Shown here: positions 52,664 through 64,000 of the stretch, piece by piece
Numbering within the stretch: the first letter of the stretch is position 1
Layout: each line of letters starts with the position of its first letter
Source: Hymenolepis diminuta
Lineage: Eukaryota; Platyhelminthes; Cestoda; Cyclophyllidea; Hymenolepididae
Reading direction: 5' to 3'
Length of the DNA: 64,000 nucleotides
Assembly: GCA_900708905.1 (NCBI GenBank)
Contig: CAADRB010000057.1
Span: 248,001 to 312,000, forward strand
The notes under the pieces: model-generated
Databases searched by the model: none
Seen by the model: only the letters and a program-made list of their open reading frames with translations
What the model was told of the DNA's origin: nothing
Translations under genes and position numbers: made by a program

Positions 52664-53681
52664 TTTGACGACGTAAGAGAGGCTAAGTTGACCTACAAAC
52701 AGATGAGGAAACGAGACGTGTACTTCTGAATAAAATTGTTTTCGCCATATAATAAGGTTATGCAACATTATAGTGATGAAAAATTAAATTTTTTTTCAAA
52801 TTGGCGAGTAATTTTTTTTTAAGTCGTAGCAGACTAAAAATATATTTCGAATAGTTTGAGGTTGGATTAAAAGTTTTCCTAATTTAAGGCTACAATGAAT
52901 GATATTCCTTTTACAGGAGGCTGAGTATTATAAAATACTTAAATTTCTTTATATATATTCTAGATCGTTATATAAAAATTTAGCTGCGTTGCCTTTTGCG
53001 TCTCATAAAATGCCGTGGATTAAACTAAAAGATGAGTCTTCCCAGTTGCCGGCGGAAACTTGTAAATTTCTGGCCTCATTCAACTGCATCGATTATTTTT
53101 TTTGCCTCTGATATACCCGTTATATACGGATATTCATTTTTCCTGCTCTTCCAGATTTTATCACCCTCTAATATATTTTTGTGTTTCTCCAATTTACCTT
53201 TACCCACATTCAAATGATGAACTTCATATTTGAAAATGGGCTTTAATATTTCGGTAGTTGCATAGAGATACCTTTGTGATATGATTAGATTTTTCTTAGA
53301 ATATTCAAGTCGAATTCTCTTATAAACATATTTAATCGTCACAGTTAATGTATTTATAATTAAGTTAATGGGTGAGGCAAAATAAAGATATGGGTTGCAG
53401 CTAAAAGTGTACCCTTTTTAATATAACCAATTAAGTGCTTAAATCCATCGGTTTTAAATTGAAAAATATTGAAAATCCAGATTATTTGAATATATTAATT
53501 ATCAAAGCAAGCTTTCTGTTTTAAATAACATTCAATTTATTTTAATCACTATCGACTTTTACACATAGGACCACATTTTACCTAATAGATTAATCCATTT
53601 TTCGATTAGCTAGCCCACGTTCTCTGTTTGCTGATCTGCTTGTGCATACATACTCGTACAAAAATTTCCCCAGATATTGAC
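52664..53681. other. Divergent intergenic region (SEC11 / coiled-coil gene)
   Basis: About 1 kb of AT-rich DNA separates two divergently transcribed genes and presumably holds both promoters. No TATA box or other element stands out. Open stretches at 52899-53111 and 53076-53342 (minus) overlap each other, are AT-rich and show no protein features. Confidence 0.5.
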
Positions 53682-56600
53682 ATGAATTCACTAGATGTAA
53701 ATGGCAGAGTTTCGGTAATTATATTCACTTATATTTTATTTAGTTTATTTAGACGGAATCTGGGCGTGAATCCTCGGCTTTTACCAATAAATTAAAATTT
53801 ATGCGTCGAATCAGGAGACCTGATAAACGTCGAACGCAAATATCATCAATTCACAGCGATGGAGTTCCTGATGGCAACCTCAAAGAAGTTGATGTATCTC
53901 CAGATATTGTCACTTCGAAATTGGCGGAATCACAAGATAAAATAACCAAAAGCTTGACAGAAGAGAACGATAGTCTAAGAAATAAAAACACAACCTTGAG
54001 ATATCAAGTGGAACTTCTTTCAGAACAATTAAACGATCTTCGGGATGTCAATATGGATCTAAAAAGCCAAAATAGTCGAATAAGAGAGGTATTTCTTTTT
54101 ATTCTTTGTCGGTTTATTTGCATACTTGTTACTTATATTATTCGATTTAACCTTTAATGAAAATTTGTGTTTCAGTAATATTTCTTCGTAAGTATTTTTT
54201 GCCCATACACAGCAGCATGGTTTCCTTGTTGTAATGCGATCTGCATGTCGTCTTCTTGCTTCATTTATTCTTGTTAACTTTCTATAATTTTATTAAATTT
54301 TTTTTGAAGTCGTATTTTTCATTTACTTTGTCTCAAGATTCGTTAGTTAATGAATGTCATGTTTCTTTAATGTTAGCGCTGATTATATGTCTCCTTGATA
54401 ATGAAAACATTCTCTAATTAAGATGTACTGCTGGATTTACATTGCAACTAAAATATATGTATTCTCAGTAAGCTAAGCTTTCATTTATTACTTTATACAA
54501 CTTATTAAAAGTTTCCAACTGATTGAAACTAGGTGGACACTCGACTACTCTAAATCTTTGTTGGTGCCTGTGGAGCTTTACAGCTCCTTTAGCTTTGTTC
54601 CTGAAAATCATCATTGTATATGTTTTCATTCCTTGATTAGATTTAGTTGTATTTAAATGGTCAGTAAGTTTTCTTACCTTTTATATTCTTTTATTTACTG
54701 CTGCTACATTGAAATAGAGCCAAGAAACTATTCTTTTGGATACATAGATTGATTGAAGAACAGTCAAGTTTGAAATCAGTTTCGATGCAACAAATAACAT
54801 TCGCTAAGTTTGTTTTGGACTTTTAACTCAATTTACTTTCGGATCCAGCTTATTGGAAGTTCTTACTAGATTACCATTCCCTTAGTCCTCAACCATTATT
54901 TTAATTTTTTGGTAGAATAACCTGAAGGGAATTTGTTTTTTTGGAACACTAGTTTTTAAATAGTGAAAACGAGTATGATATTTTAACCCTTGTTAAGTTA
55001 TAAATACGGTGAGTTGGAGTTCATGCACGAATTCGCCAAAGCTTGTAGAATAAAACATGGGTAAACTATGGTTTTCTTTTTTCTTTAAGTCGCAATTGTG
55101 CTTGTTTTGCTCACCAGTGATTCTCCGAATATCATCCACAAATTCACCATTATTTTCTCATGATCTCCTGTTTTCTGTTGTTTCGGAAAAATTCCCAACC
55201 ATCACCTGTCCTCTTTCTCATTAGCTATGCAATGTCTTCTATGCAAATTTTCACTGCGTTCTGCTGTATCCCGATATAGTTTTGTTTTTTAATGTTTCTT
55301 ATTTGTCGGCACCCTTATGCCTTTCTCCTGACCCTAATTGAATTTTTGACTGTGGTGAGATTCTCCCTTCAAAACAGGAAAGAGGGTTATTTTCCTGCAA
55401 ATTTGACAAATTTAAATGAACAATGATCAAATGTAATTCTCTTTAAATTCAACTGTATTTCTTGTTCTGTTGCATGCGGTACATTTCCAAGTGTGGAATC
55501 CAAGTTAATAATTTTGGATAGAGGAGCAGGGACAATTCTTTGAATCGTGGTTTTCACATTCATTGGGAAGATTGACGATATTCGGGAGCCTCTACAAATT
55601 CTATTTATCTCAATTAATTATTCCAATCACTGGTCCTGGTCTATTCATATCTGACTCCTATCTACTTCAGTGTTCGCCGTCCTTTTTCTAGAAGAAACCG
55701 TGATACATCAGAAAGCCACAGTCATACTTGTCTTCTAATTGCAATGTGCCACTTAAGTGCAAATGTATTAATTATCAATATGATCAGCGTTGGCTGCTTT
55801 GTTTTTCATTTCCCCGTGTGTCTGTATCAGTAGATGGCCCAAGTTGGTGTCAAGTAATTTTTCAGTCCCAATGAAGGCAAGTGCTATCCAACACTTATTT
55901 GAAGCTGAAGTCCCTTTGATCAAGAAACCTGCTTTCACGGTGAAGCTGGATGCTCACGTACTGGCTTCGATCTCGTCATCCTTGGTTCGGAAGACGCGTG
56001 TTTCCGGTGGTGAATCATCACTAATTCTGGCCGACTGGCTAATACTAGCCAAATATTGTCTAATAATGACATTTTGGTTTGAACTTGTTACTGCTTGCAT
56101 TCTCATGGAAATTGAATGAGATTACTCAATATGATCTGTTCTCAGATTTAAGATAAAGTCTACAGCTTCCTTCTGTTGACGTATTAGCCTGCTCTTTTTT
56201 AGACTTGAGAAACATTCTCTCGATTTATTTAATCCGGGTGATTTTTTTCTACTACTTAAGGTCTCTTCTTATTTGTGAGGCTGATGAAGTTTATTATGTC
56301 GCTGTTTTGAGTTGGTTAAAGGCATCCAACTCTTCGTCTTACTTGTTAGGGGTCAGGGTCTTAAAATCGTGAGATACTATTACCTATTTTAGCCTTATCA
56401 TTCACTCTGGAACATTTACGTTTTGCTAGTTATTGATAATATAGATAATAATAGTTTTAAGCCTATTGCATCTCTATTTATTATTATATTCATTTGACAA
56501 AACATTGTCAGTTATTGATACGTGACGTCTAGTTATCTATAATTCATTTATTGTGAGGGAGAGGGTTGTCATTTTCGATTATGTACAGTTATCACTCCAT

Positions 56601-57994
56601 TTTCTACCTAAGATATAATTCTAAAATAGTTATTGACTTTTATTTCTGTTAAAGTCTACTTTTGTGATTGTGAAGTGAAGTTTTTTTCAAAAATAATGGA
56701 TTTCACGTCCGGTTTCACGAATCGAATCTGATTCGTTCGATAGCAGAAGAAAACAGATTTTAGTGGTGTCGGTCACGTCTTCATAGCTGTAGAGCGGTTA
56801 ATTGGTATAAGCTGAGATTCCTAATGTCTTCTTTCCGATCTGCCCATACGAGATTTAATTCCATTCCTATTCCTCTAGTCAGTTTCAGCTATGGGTATGT
56901 AGCTTCGCATGCAGTTTGGGTACGCATTATTGAATAACAGCAACAGAAAGACATTAAATCACTTAGTCAGTCTGATTATACGATACAATCCACGTGCGTC
57001 ATGGTTCATTAGCATAACCTTCATTCACATTCATTCTGAGTCATTCTTCAGGTTACGTGCAATTGCACTTTCAATTAATCAATGAAACCTGTTTGAAACC
57101 ACCTTGTGATGTAGTTTACTTTTTATTTCCTACATTTAAAGAGTTTAATTCTATCTGTTATGAGGCTTAAGGATCACTTAATGAAATTGGATATGCGATT
57201 TTAAACTCCAGGAGTGGAATGAGCTATGACTTACCCCTTTATGAGAAAGCATTAGCATCATATTTCACCACTCTGTTTTCTCATCTATCTTAGCTTTGAT
57301 TTTGTTTGCCTATTCTAAGTATTTTCCAACAAGCCTCGGAATGCACATAGATTTTAGTATAAAATTGATTTTCTTCATTTTATTGTTTTTTACAAACATT
57401 CCGCATACTTCTACGTTACTTTTCTTCCCCATTCGATTTCAGAAAATAGAGTTATTAGTTTGAGTTACCACATCCATTATTGATTTGAGGATCGAAATCG
57501 CGCCTTTATTCTCAACGTTAAATTGAAAAATTCAAAGGTGTTGTTTGCGGCAGTTTTAATTTATACCACTTTTAAAGCCTATGTTGTCATAAGCATGCGG
57601 ATTTCGCTATGCGTGCGTCTGGCTCAAGAACTTAGCTACTGAAATGTGCGGCTGAATATTTTACTTCATTTTTGCTGAAATCTTGTCTACTCAAAATAAT
57701 GTAAGTAAATTATTTGTATTACAGGAAAATAGTATTCTCCGAAATGAACAGTCGCAACTAACGGCACGGAACGATTGCTTAGTAGAGCAGATAATCTTGC
57801 TACAGAAGATGCTTGAAGATATGGGGGTTACCTTGGACGAAGAGGGTGGTTTTGTCCTCAATGGAGACACAGACTCATCACCCCTTGAATTTGTGGCTCG
57901 AGAAGATGGCGAAAATTCCTGCAATGGAACCTCTACAAACCCCGCCTCTTATCGAAAACCTCCCGCTTGTGATAACAAGCTCGATTTCCTCTAG
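53682..57994 (+). CDS. Coiled-coil protein, unrecognised
   Basis: Three exons (53682-53714, 53753-54088, 57725-57994) give 212 residues plus a stop. The start MNSLDVNGRVS joins after a 38-nt intron to TESGRESSAF and a basic patch (MRRIRRPDKRR). A Ser/Asp-rich linker is followed by a long heptad-type coiled coil from about residue 70 to 155 (EENDSLRNKNTTLRYQVELL, then ENSILRNEQSQL and IILLQKMLEDMG across the second intron). The tail is acidic and probably disordered, ending NKLDFL. The coiled coil continues in register across the 3.6-kb intron, which supports the exon join. I considered a bZIP factor, but the basic patch lacks the N-x7-R signature and sits too far from the coiled coil. An acceptor-like TTTCCCCAG ends 8 nt before the ATG. 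Confidence 0.72.
54089..57724 (+). other. 3.6-kb intron of the coiled-coil gene
   Basis: This is the longest intron in the window. It is mostly T-rich sequence. One segment (55871-56080) has a more coding-like composition (see findings), but it joins neither flanking exon in frame and is not annotated as an exon. Confidence 0.6.
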
Positions 57995-60900
57995 TTTGGT
58001 GGAAAGGGAGAGCATTAGTTCCTCTTAACAGGTCAATGATGACGACATTGCATTCCTATCTGTCTTCCTTCCTTTTTCTTGTATTCTAAAATTACTCGTG
58101 ATGATATTAAGAATACTTGTATTGAAAGGGGCGCGATTTTCTGCTCAAATTAGTGTAATTTAACTTTCTTATCACCTCTTCCCCGAATCCATCAGTGATA
58201 GTTATTGATTGGGAAATTAATACGCTCCTTTTTATTACTACTGATTGTTTGATTGTCATTAATAAATTTGTTGATATTTTGCAGCATTGCTGCCTTTTGA
58301 ATCACATAAGGGCAGATAGTTCTGGTCTTCATGATTGTATTTTGTCAATTATTTATTGAAAAATCCAGTTGCTCATTCCTTGTTTATCACTTTTAATTGG
58401 GGCCGATTGTCGTTCATATTCGGGAATTTTCATTAAAAATTATCTATATGGTGTCAAATAATTTTTCAAGTAAGCTTTCATTTGTATTTAAAACGTTAAC
58501 AAAATTTGTATGTTAGGCTGAGGATCTAGAAAACTGATGACGTGTCTTATGATCTCACTTTCTCTGGTACGCATAACATTTGATTTTTCAAGCACCGAAT
58601 TTCCTCTTCCTAATTTAATGGCTCCTAGTAATGAAATTCCCCTACATTTTAGACTTCGTGATTATTAAAATGCCAATTAGCATGACTTGGTGGCGCACGA
58701 TTTGTCTTGAATTCAACAATATGCATCTCGCTGTAAATCTTCATAGCGGTCTGTCATTAGTATCGTTTAATGGAGGTATAGAGGGCGCGTTTTGGAATTC
58801 CGACAGGACGGTTGTTGTCCATCCGGTGATCTTCAGTAGCCAACTACAACGAATTATCTTTACTAGTAGAAGTAATAGTTTGTTAATTTATCAACTCGGA
58901 CCCACCGTACTCAGCCATTCTCCATTAATCCACTCAGTGCGGCATTATTTATGTGGTTACTGAGTCTTGCATCAGTAGCTTCTTTATTCACCGCAAAATT
59001 GTGAGACCTCTCACCTACCTACACATATTTGCGGTGCATATTTGTCCAAAATATTTAAAGGGGGAAATTTGGTGATAATGTTAGTCTCTAATAATAAATT
59101 TAAATTCTCCAAATATAACTGGAAGTGATCGTCCTCCTTTTCAAGTCGTATCATCGAATGATTTAAGTTTCAAACTATATTAGTTTTCGAAAAGTGTGTT
59201 GAACGCTCCCAAAAAGTATTTTAAAATTACTGATTTCTAACTTGTTTTTAGCATGTGCCATCTCATATATCCTGAGCGATTTGTTATACCACCTTTGTCT
59301 TTTAGACTGAATGCGGACATGGTCGTGGAATCTGATCTCTTTAGTTGTATAAATTGGTTTTATTCAACAAAATTTGCATTAGGATGCTTTCGTCTTTCAA
59401 GTAAATCTTCTTTAGTTAAGTAACTGTTCCATTCATTTATTCCGGACAAGCTTTTTTAGTTATTAAATAGCTCCGTCTTTGTTAGTTTAAGTGATCCTTT
59501 TTGCTGTCAGCGAGATGAACTTCGATACCATGTTACACTTAATTAAAATACTATGGATGTTTGATAGAAGTATTTTTCTAACATAGAAGCAACTTCACAA
59601 ACAAGACAGGCAGATGAAACGTCGGATTTAAGACACTGTGAAGATGGAGAGCGACATCTGGAGAAGGTCAGGGCACTTAAAAGCATTTCCTATAAAAGTA
59701 TCATCTCACTGTTATCAGAAAGATTAAAATATCAAGCTAAATTAGCAAAATATTAGGTTCAAACCTCCTATCATACGAATACTACTCATTACAAACGGTA
59801 TATAATATTCAATTCCTAACCCCACCTGGGAAAGTGTTTAGGGTTAAGGATGGCGTCCTTGATGAGAAATTAGCCAAACTTAACCAGTGCGGTTGGTCAT
59901 TCGGCTCGTTGGGTGTGCACATATGGATATTAAGTTCGTGATCTTCGACTTCACAGACAAGCATGTTTACCATTGCCCCACCAGCACACGCATGAAGGGT
60001 ATATACTGAATCGGACAGTTACTATCTCATCATTAGCCATATTTTCTTTTTTAAACACAAGGGTATAATACATAAGATTTGTAAACTCAATGAAAATTTA
60101 ATTTTACTATATGTGTAAGTTTTCTTTTGGAGTACCTACTGCACTTAAGAGATTAATGGAAAGGGCGAATGATGTGTGGGTAGGATCAGATCAGTTAAAA
60201 TATTTTTAAGAAAAGTATTTGAAATCTTGCAACTTTTTAAAGTTATAAAATGACAGGTTCAGTAAGACTATATTGCATGAAACATAGCAAATGAATTATA
60301 ACTCGGCAAAGTATGAAGATCCGCTTTTCTAAAGTCTGCGTATCATCTACTAAAATTTTCCTATCATTTGTTGCGACAAAAACAAACATAAAGTGGAAAT
60401 TTAAACGCGTCATAAACATTATCAGCGTTAAATACCTCTTAGTCAATGACCTAATGACCCTAATTTCACACTTGATAAATATCGAATCTTATCTGCATGG
60501 TAACAGAAAAGTGTCTCCCAACAAGCAAAACAACGCTTTTAAATATCCAAGGCAGGTCCAAGATACTGTCACATTAGTGAGTTTAAAAGATCATTTGAAG
60601 GCACAGAGGAAACCAAAGGAAATGAGCTAGCTACCTCTTTTTGAAATCGTCGTGGAAACGATGACTTAACTCATCGTTGTATTCTGTTAGTTATTGGACA
60701 AATTAAAGGATTTTCCTGGTGACTTATTACACTGAAATAATTCCTGAAATTATATAAACACTTGATTAATTCATAAAAATTGGCGGTGTTAACAGTGAAA
60801 GACTGCAGGGTAAATTCTCATTTCTCTTCTTTTATTCGCGATCTTATAATTTTTGTGCTTTTTTCACCCTGAGTGAATAACTCTGCTAACTTACAATTTC

Positions 60901-61710
60901 TCTCTCTCCTTTGCAATGTTAAAACCTTAAGCTGATGAACCGCATGTTAGAAAATTCCGCCTTCTCAAACATTCGAAGTAAAAACGAGATGAAGCGAGAT
61001 TAAATAATACTGGTCAATAATCGCTTAACATTGTAGATAAGCATTTGCGACAATCAAGAGAACGAACAATGAAAATTCAAGTTTGGAACGTAAACTGCTC
61101 ATTTGGTGAATATTTTACAAATGAAGTCAAAAAACTCAATGGAGAAAGACTCTTTGATACCTTAGTACTGCTCTCTGTACCTTTTTGATTCCCTCACCGT
61201 TATCTTTTCTTGGAATTACTGTTAAAAATTGTAATTAATTTTTGTACTACTGTGGGTAATAGTAATAATTATGCTAGTGCTTCGATTGAATGGCTAGCAT
61301 GAATCCAATTCACTGAAAGTTCGCGTCTGAAAATTTTTTTGTAAACGGTTAGTTAAGCTCATTTGGAATCCTTTCTAATTTGAATAGTTTTAATTTTTGC
61401 TTATTGGGGTAATGTTGAAATTTTAAGCCCAGGCACTGGGTTAACATAAAATGAATAACTTTTCTTGGAGTGGCTAATCAGATATACGGTGATTTGGGTG
61501 CATAATGAGGCATTCAGTGCGCACGATATGAGTTCAAAGCTCATCAAATCAGATCGGTATTCGGAATGACAAAATTTACTCGCTAATGCCTATTAACAGG
61601 AATTCCTTCTACCCAGTTCTAGATCCGAATAAATGAATGCAAACTGTCTAAAAAATAGGAAATATGGGGAAAACATAGGCCATTATTCACAACTATCTGC
61701 ACATAGAATA
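57995..61710. other. Intergenic region after the coiled-coil gene
   Basis: An AATAAA at 58261-58266 is a plausible poly(A) signal for the coiled-coil gene. Open stretches at 58631-58963 and 60313-60630 lack splice context, motifs and coding-like composition. A moderately GC-rich patch at ~59820-60000 has no recognised identity. Confidence 0.55.
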
Positions 61711-62368
61711 TATCAGGTTGTGTTTAGGGCACGATTGCTTCAATTTAGCGTATTAATGTTGTATGCTTTTCTATGGTATTTAATAAAATATTATTTCTTC
61801 TTTCTTCCAACAGATTGTGTGATAATTATCTTTATTTACAACTATTTCTAGCCCTAATGTGCACTCCAAATAAAGAGCATATCAGGCATATTTCACTGTT
61901 TGAATTTCATAAAGGAAATACGGCGAGTTGAGCAGCAAAAATACTCAAAGACAATCATGGGAGTGATGGGAATGAAAAGGCCCGCAGAAGGTGGTTTTCT
62001 GCAGGTGGTTTCAAAAAGGATGACTTCAGCCTGAAAGACGGGAGACGGACCGAGAGCAGGATGCTCAAAAAAACTCGATTCTGATCAATTGCAGGTTGCC
62101 ATTGATGAAAATCCAATCTGCACTACTAGGGAACTGAGCAAAACCTTTCACATGAGCCGCCATATGACCATATACAGGGAAATGGAGAGACTGGGCTGGG
62201 AAAGTCTCAAAGGCTGAGAAATGGGCTCCCCCACACGATTTGTCAGAAACCAACAAGTAACATCGTGTGACCTGTTGTGTTTCACTGCGTTCTCATGAAC
62301 TGAACTTCAGGCACCTTTTTTAGACGGAATCATAACTGACAGAGACGAGAAGTGGTGGATCCTTAAAC
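61711..62368 (+). mobile_element. Decayed mariner-family transposon, copy B
   Basis: A TIR-like TATCAGGTTGT at 61711 matches the outer 11 bases of copy A. About 160 nt on, transposase pieces begin. EHIRHISLFEFHKGNTA is the mariner N-terminus, followed by a WF...GGFKKDDFSL block, TTRELSKTF / MSRHMTIYREMERLGWESL (helix-turn-helix), and APFLDGIITDRDEKWWIL with the first catalytic Asp. Stops and at least one frameshift (near 62080) break the frame, and homology to copy A ends at ~62368. The catalytic C-terminal half is therefore deleted. Confidence 0.88.
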
Positions 62369-64000
62369 TATTTATTTAAGATGTGATAAACATTTCTGTG
62401 GTTTTCAGCTTGTTCATGAATTTTTGCTTAGCACTTAATGGATGCATTGCTTTCAATCCATCTGATAAAGAAGATAATTCATTTTGTGTTAGAAGCTCCA
62501 GTTGAACAAGGAGATGCACAGCAATTTGAAAAATTCCACTTTGAGAAATTCAAGCCGTTTTAGGTGTTTGAGGTTGCTTTCAACAGTTGCTTAAAATTAC
62601 TCCAGATTACGGATATCGAGAGCAAAGAATGGCATCCATTATCCATTCTCGTGATCGTATATTTCACGTACTGATGTCCTCGAGCTAAGTGTTTGTTACA
62701 TTTTCTTCAAATCGTAGAAGTAATCAATGTTGAAAATCTCGAATTAAGTTCACTGAAGTGCTAACGATTTTGAGGTTAAGTATCTACTCGCCACTTAAAT
62801 TTGGTTGATAAAAATCCATACCCTATGCCCTGAATTTATTGCTTATCTAAACCGTTAATTTGTGCTATCTGTAAGGGTGCTGAATTCGTCTGATCAAATC
62901 AAATAACTGCATTGCATTTCCTCATACAAATGGAATTAATAAGCTCAATTAAAAATTTCAAAAAGTTTAAAAATTACTATTCATATAAGGTAGACGACCT
63001 TGCAGTAGTCCGAGCGCTTTAATAGTCAAATATTGTGAGTTCTTTACTCTTGAGCAAGAAGTTGGTTGATAAATCTAGCAGCGTGAAAGTCCGCCATTTT
63101 TCATGGGAAGTCATTCTGATCAACAAGAAATTACCAAATATCCTATCGAAAATTCATAAACAAAAGATATAATCTTCACAGGTATGCCGACTTCAAAATT
63201 TCCTTTCAGAATACAGTTCTTTCTGAGCGATTCTTTATGCCTAAACCGTGCGTTAAACAACATTTAAGTCAATAAAAGTTCTTCTAACAAGTAATGATCC
63301 TAATCAATTCCCTTACGTAATAACTCGGTTACTTAAAACTCCGATAGATCAACGTTTGAAAGTACCCATTCAGTGGCGGGAGCGACCTGATTTATATGCT
63401 ATAAAGATAGGAAGATATGCGTCTTTCGAAAGGTATGTATGCTGAAGGCATTCTAATAGCTCTTTGGGGACTTCTTCTTTTACCAGTCCCTTATTTACAT
63501 GAATTAATCAGTTGTCTAATCACTGATTCCGCACCCTTAGTGAGTTATTAAGATTAGCATCGGTCTTATTGAAGGAGGTGTGCAGTGTCGAAACCCTGAA
63601 TTATGCTAGATTAAAATCCAATAAAACTCCTTCGAAGAGGAGTCAATTTAATGAAATATATTATATGGTTATCGTGATCATTAGGTTATCCTAATACCTG
63701 ATAAGTACACAATTATTGATGGGGATGAGCTACTGCATGTATTAATTCCGGTCGTCACTAGTAAAATAGATGTCAACTATTAACAAATCGTTTATTTAAT
63801 AAGTTTCCCAAGACGACATAAATGACATCATCAGGTAATGTAAATGCGAGTATCCGTAATTTATTCGGTAAAGAAGTTGAAAGATTTCTCATCTCATCTC
63901 AAAAGGTGGTTACCGTATCAAAATAAAAGTTAACGAATATTGTATCGCACTATGCGCATTTTGAGTCACACTTGCTGTAAACGTGCTTCTTATTTTACCA
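62369..64000. other. Intergenic, nothing recognised
   Basis: AT-rich DNA without an ORF of coding character, repeat match to other parts of the window, or RNA gene that I could recognise. Confidence 0.5.

Noticed and set aside
53801..57800. bZIP transcription factor reading of the coiled-coil gene
   Set aside because: The basic patch lacks the N-x7-R/K DNA-contact signature and is separated from the heptads by ~40 residues.
58631..58963. 110-codon open frame downstream of the coiled-coil gene
   Set aside because: No splice signals, no motif and AT-rich codons; likely chance.
60313..60630. 105-codon open frame
   Set aside because: Low-complexity Lys/Ile-rich translation without domain features or context.
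61430..61560. tRNA-like B box (GTTCAAAGC) suggesting a SINE or tRNA
   Set aside because: No cloverleaf or matching A box at the right distance, and no second copy in the window.
1..64000. CRISPR arrays, rRNA, phage or bacterial operons
   Set aside because: No regularly spaced repeats, no ribosome-binding-site operon structure; all real genes are intron-split and animal-like.

Overview
This is a window of eukaryotic nuclear DNA, AT-rich and intron-dense. Coding exons stand out as GC-richer islands with clean GT...AG borders. Many introns are tiny (33-42 nt) beside others of 1-3.6 kb. Splice acceptors lie just upstream of several start codons, and decayed mariner-family transposons are present. 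Together with the divergent but recognisable animal proteins this points to a flatworm. A tapeworm (Hymenolepis-like in base composition) is my best guess, but that is inference and no species-specific marker was read.

Layout, left to right. (1) 500-4191 (+): the 3' part of a RhoGAP-domain gene whose 5' exons lie outside the window; six exons were resolved. (2) 7440-9682 (+): a five-exon gene for a TMEM177-like mitochondrial membrane protein. (3) 17072-51666 (+): a very large gene for a DmX-like / rabconnectin-3 alpha (Rav1 family) protein. I resolved 49 exons in one unbroken frame, giving about 3,320 residues. (4) 51900-52663 (-): a compact six-exon gene for the SEC11 catalytic subunit of the signal peptidase complex, tail-to-tail with the DmX-like gene. 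(5) 53682-57994 (+): a three-exon gene for a coiled-coil protein I do not recognise, divergent from SEC11. The rest is intergenic or intronic DNA.

Non-genic content: two decayed copies of one mariner transposon family, one antisense in an intron of the DmX-like gene (29006-30012) and one downstream of the last gene (61711-62368). There is also a dispersed interspersed repeat with at least three copies (4888-5208, 6791-6850, and inverted at 15605-15905), a frameshifted orphan ORF at 10761-11280, a near-perfect AT-rich palindrome at 36619-36649 and a few GC-richer islands of unknown nature.

The genes do not form a pathway. The DmX-like protein is expected to regulate V-ATPase assembly, SEC11 cleaves signal peptides at the ER, the TMEM177-like protein should act in cytochrome oxidase assembly, and the RhoGAP in small-GTPase control. 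I found no CRISPR array, tRNA, rRNA or defence-type system. The most interesting material concerns splicing: a GC-AG intron demanded by reading frame, a 39-nt intron with no in-frame stop, a 39-nt cassette-like exon, introns down to 33 nt, and likely spliced-leader acceptors. The catalytic pocket of the RhoGAP domain also has an atypical residue.
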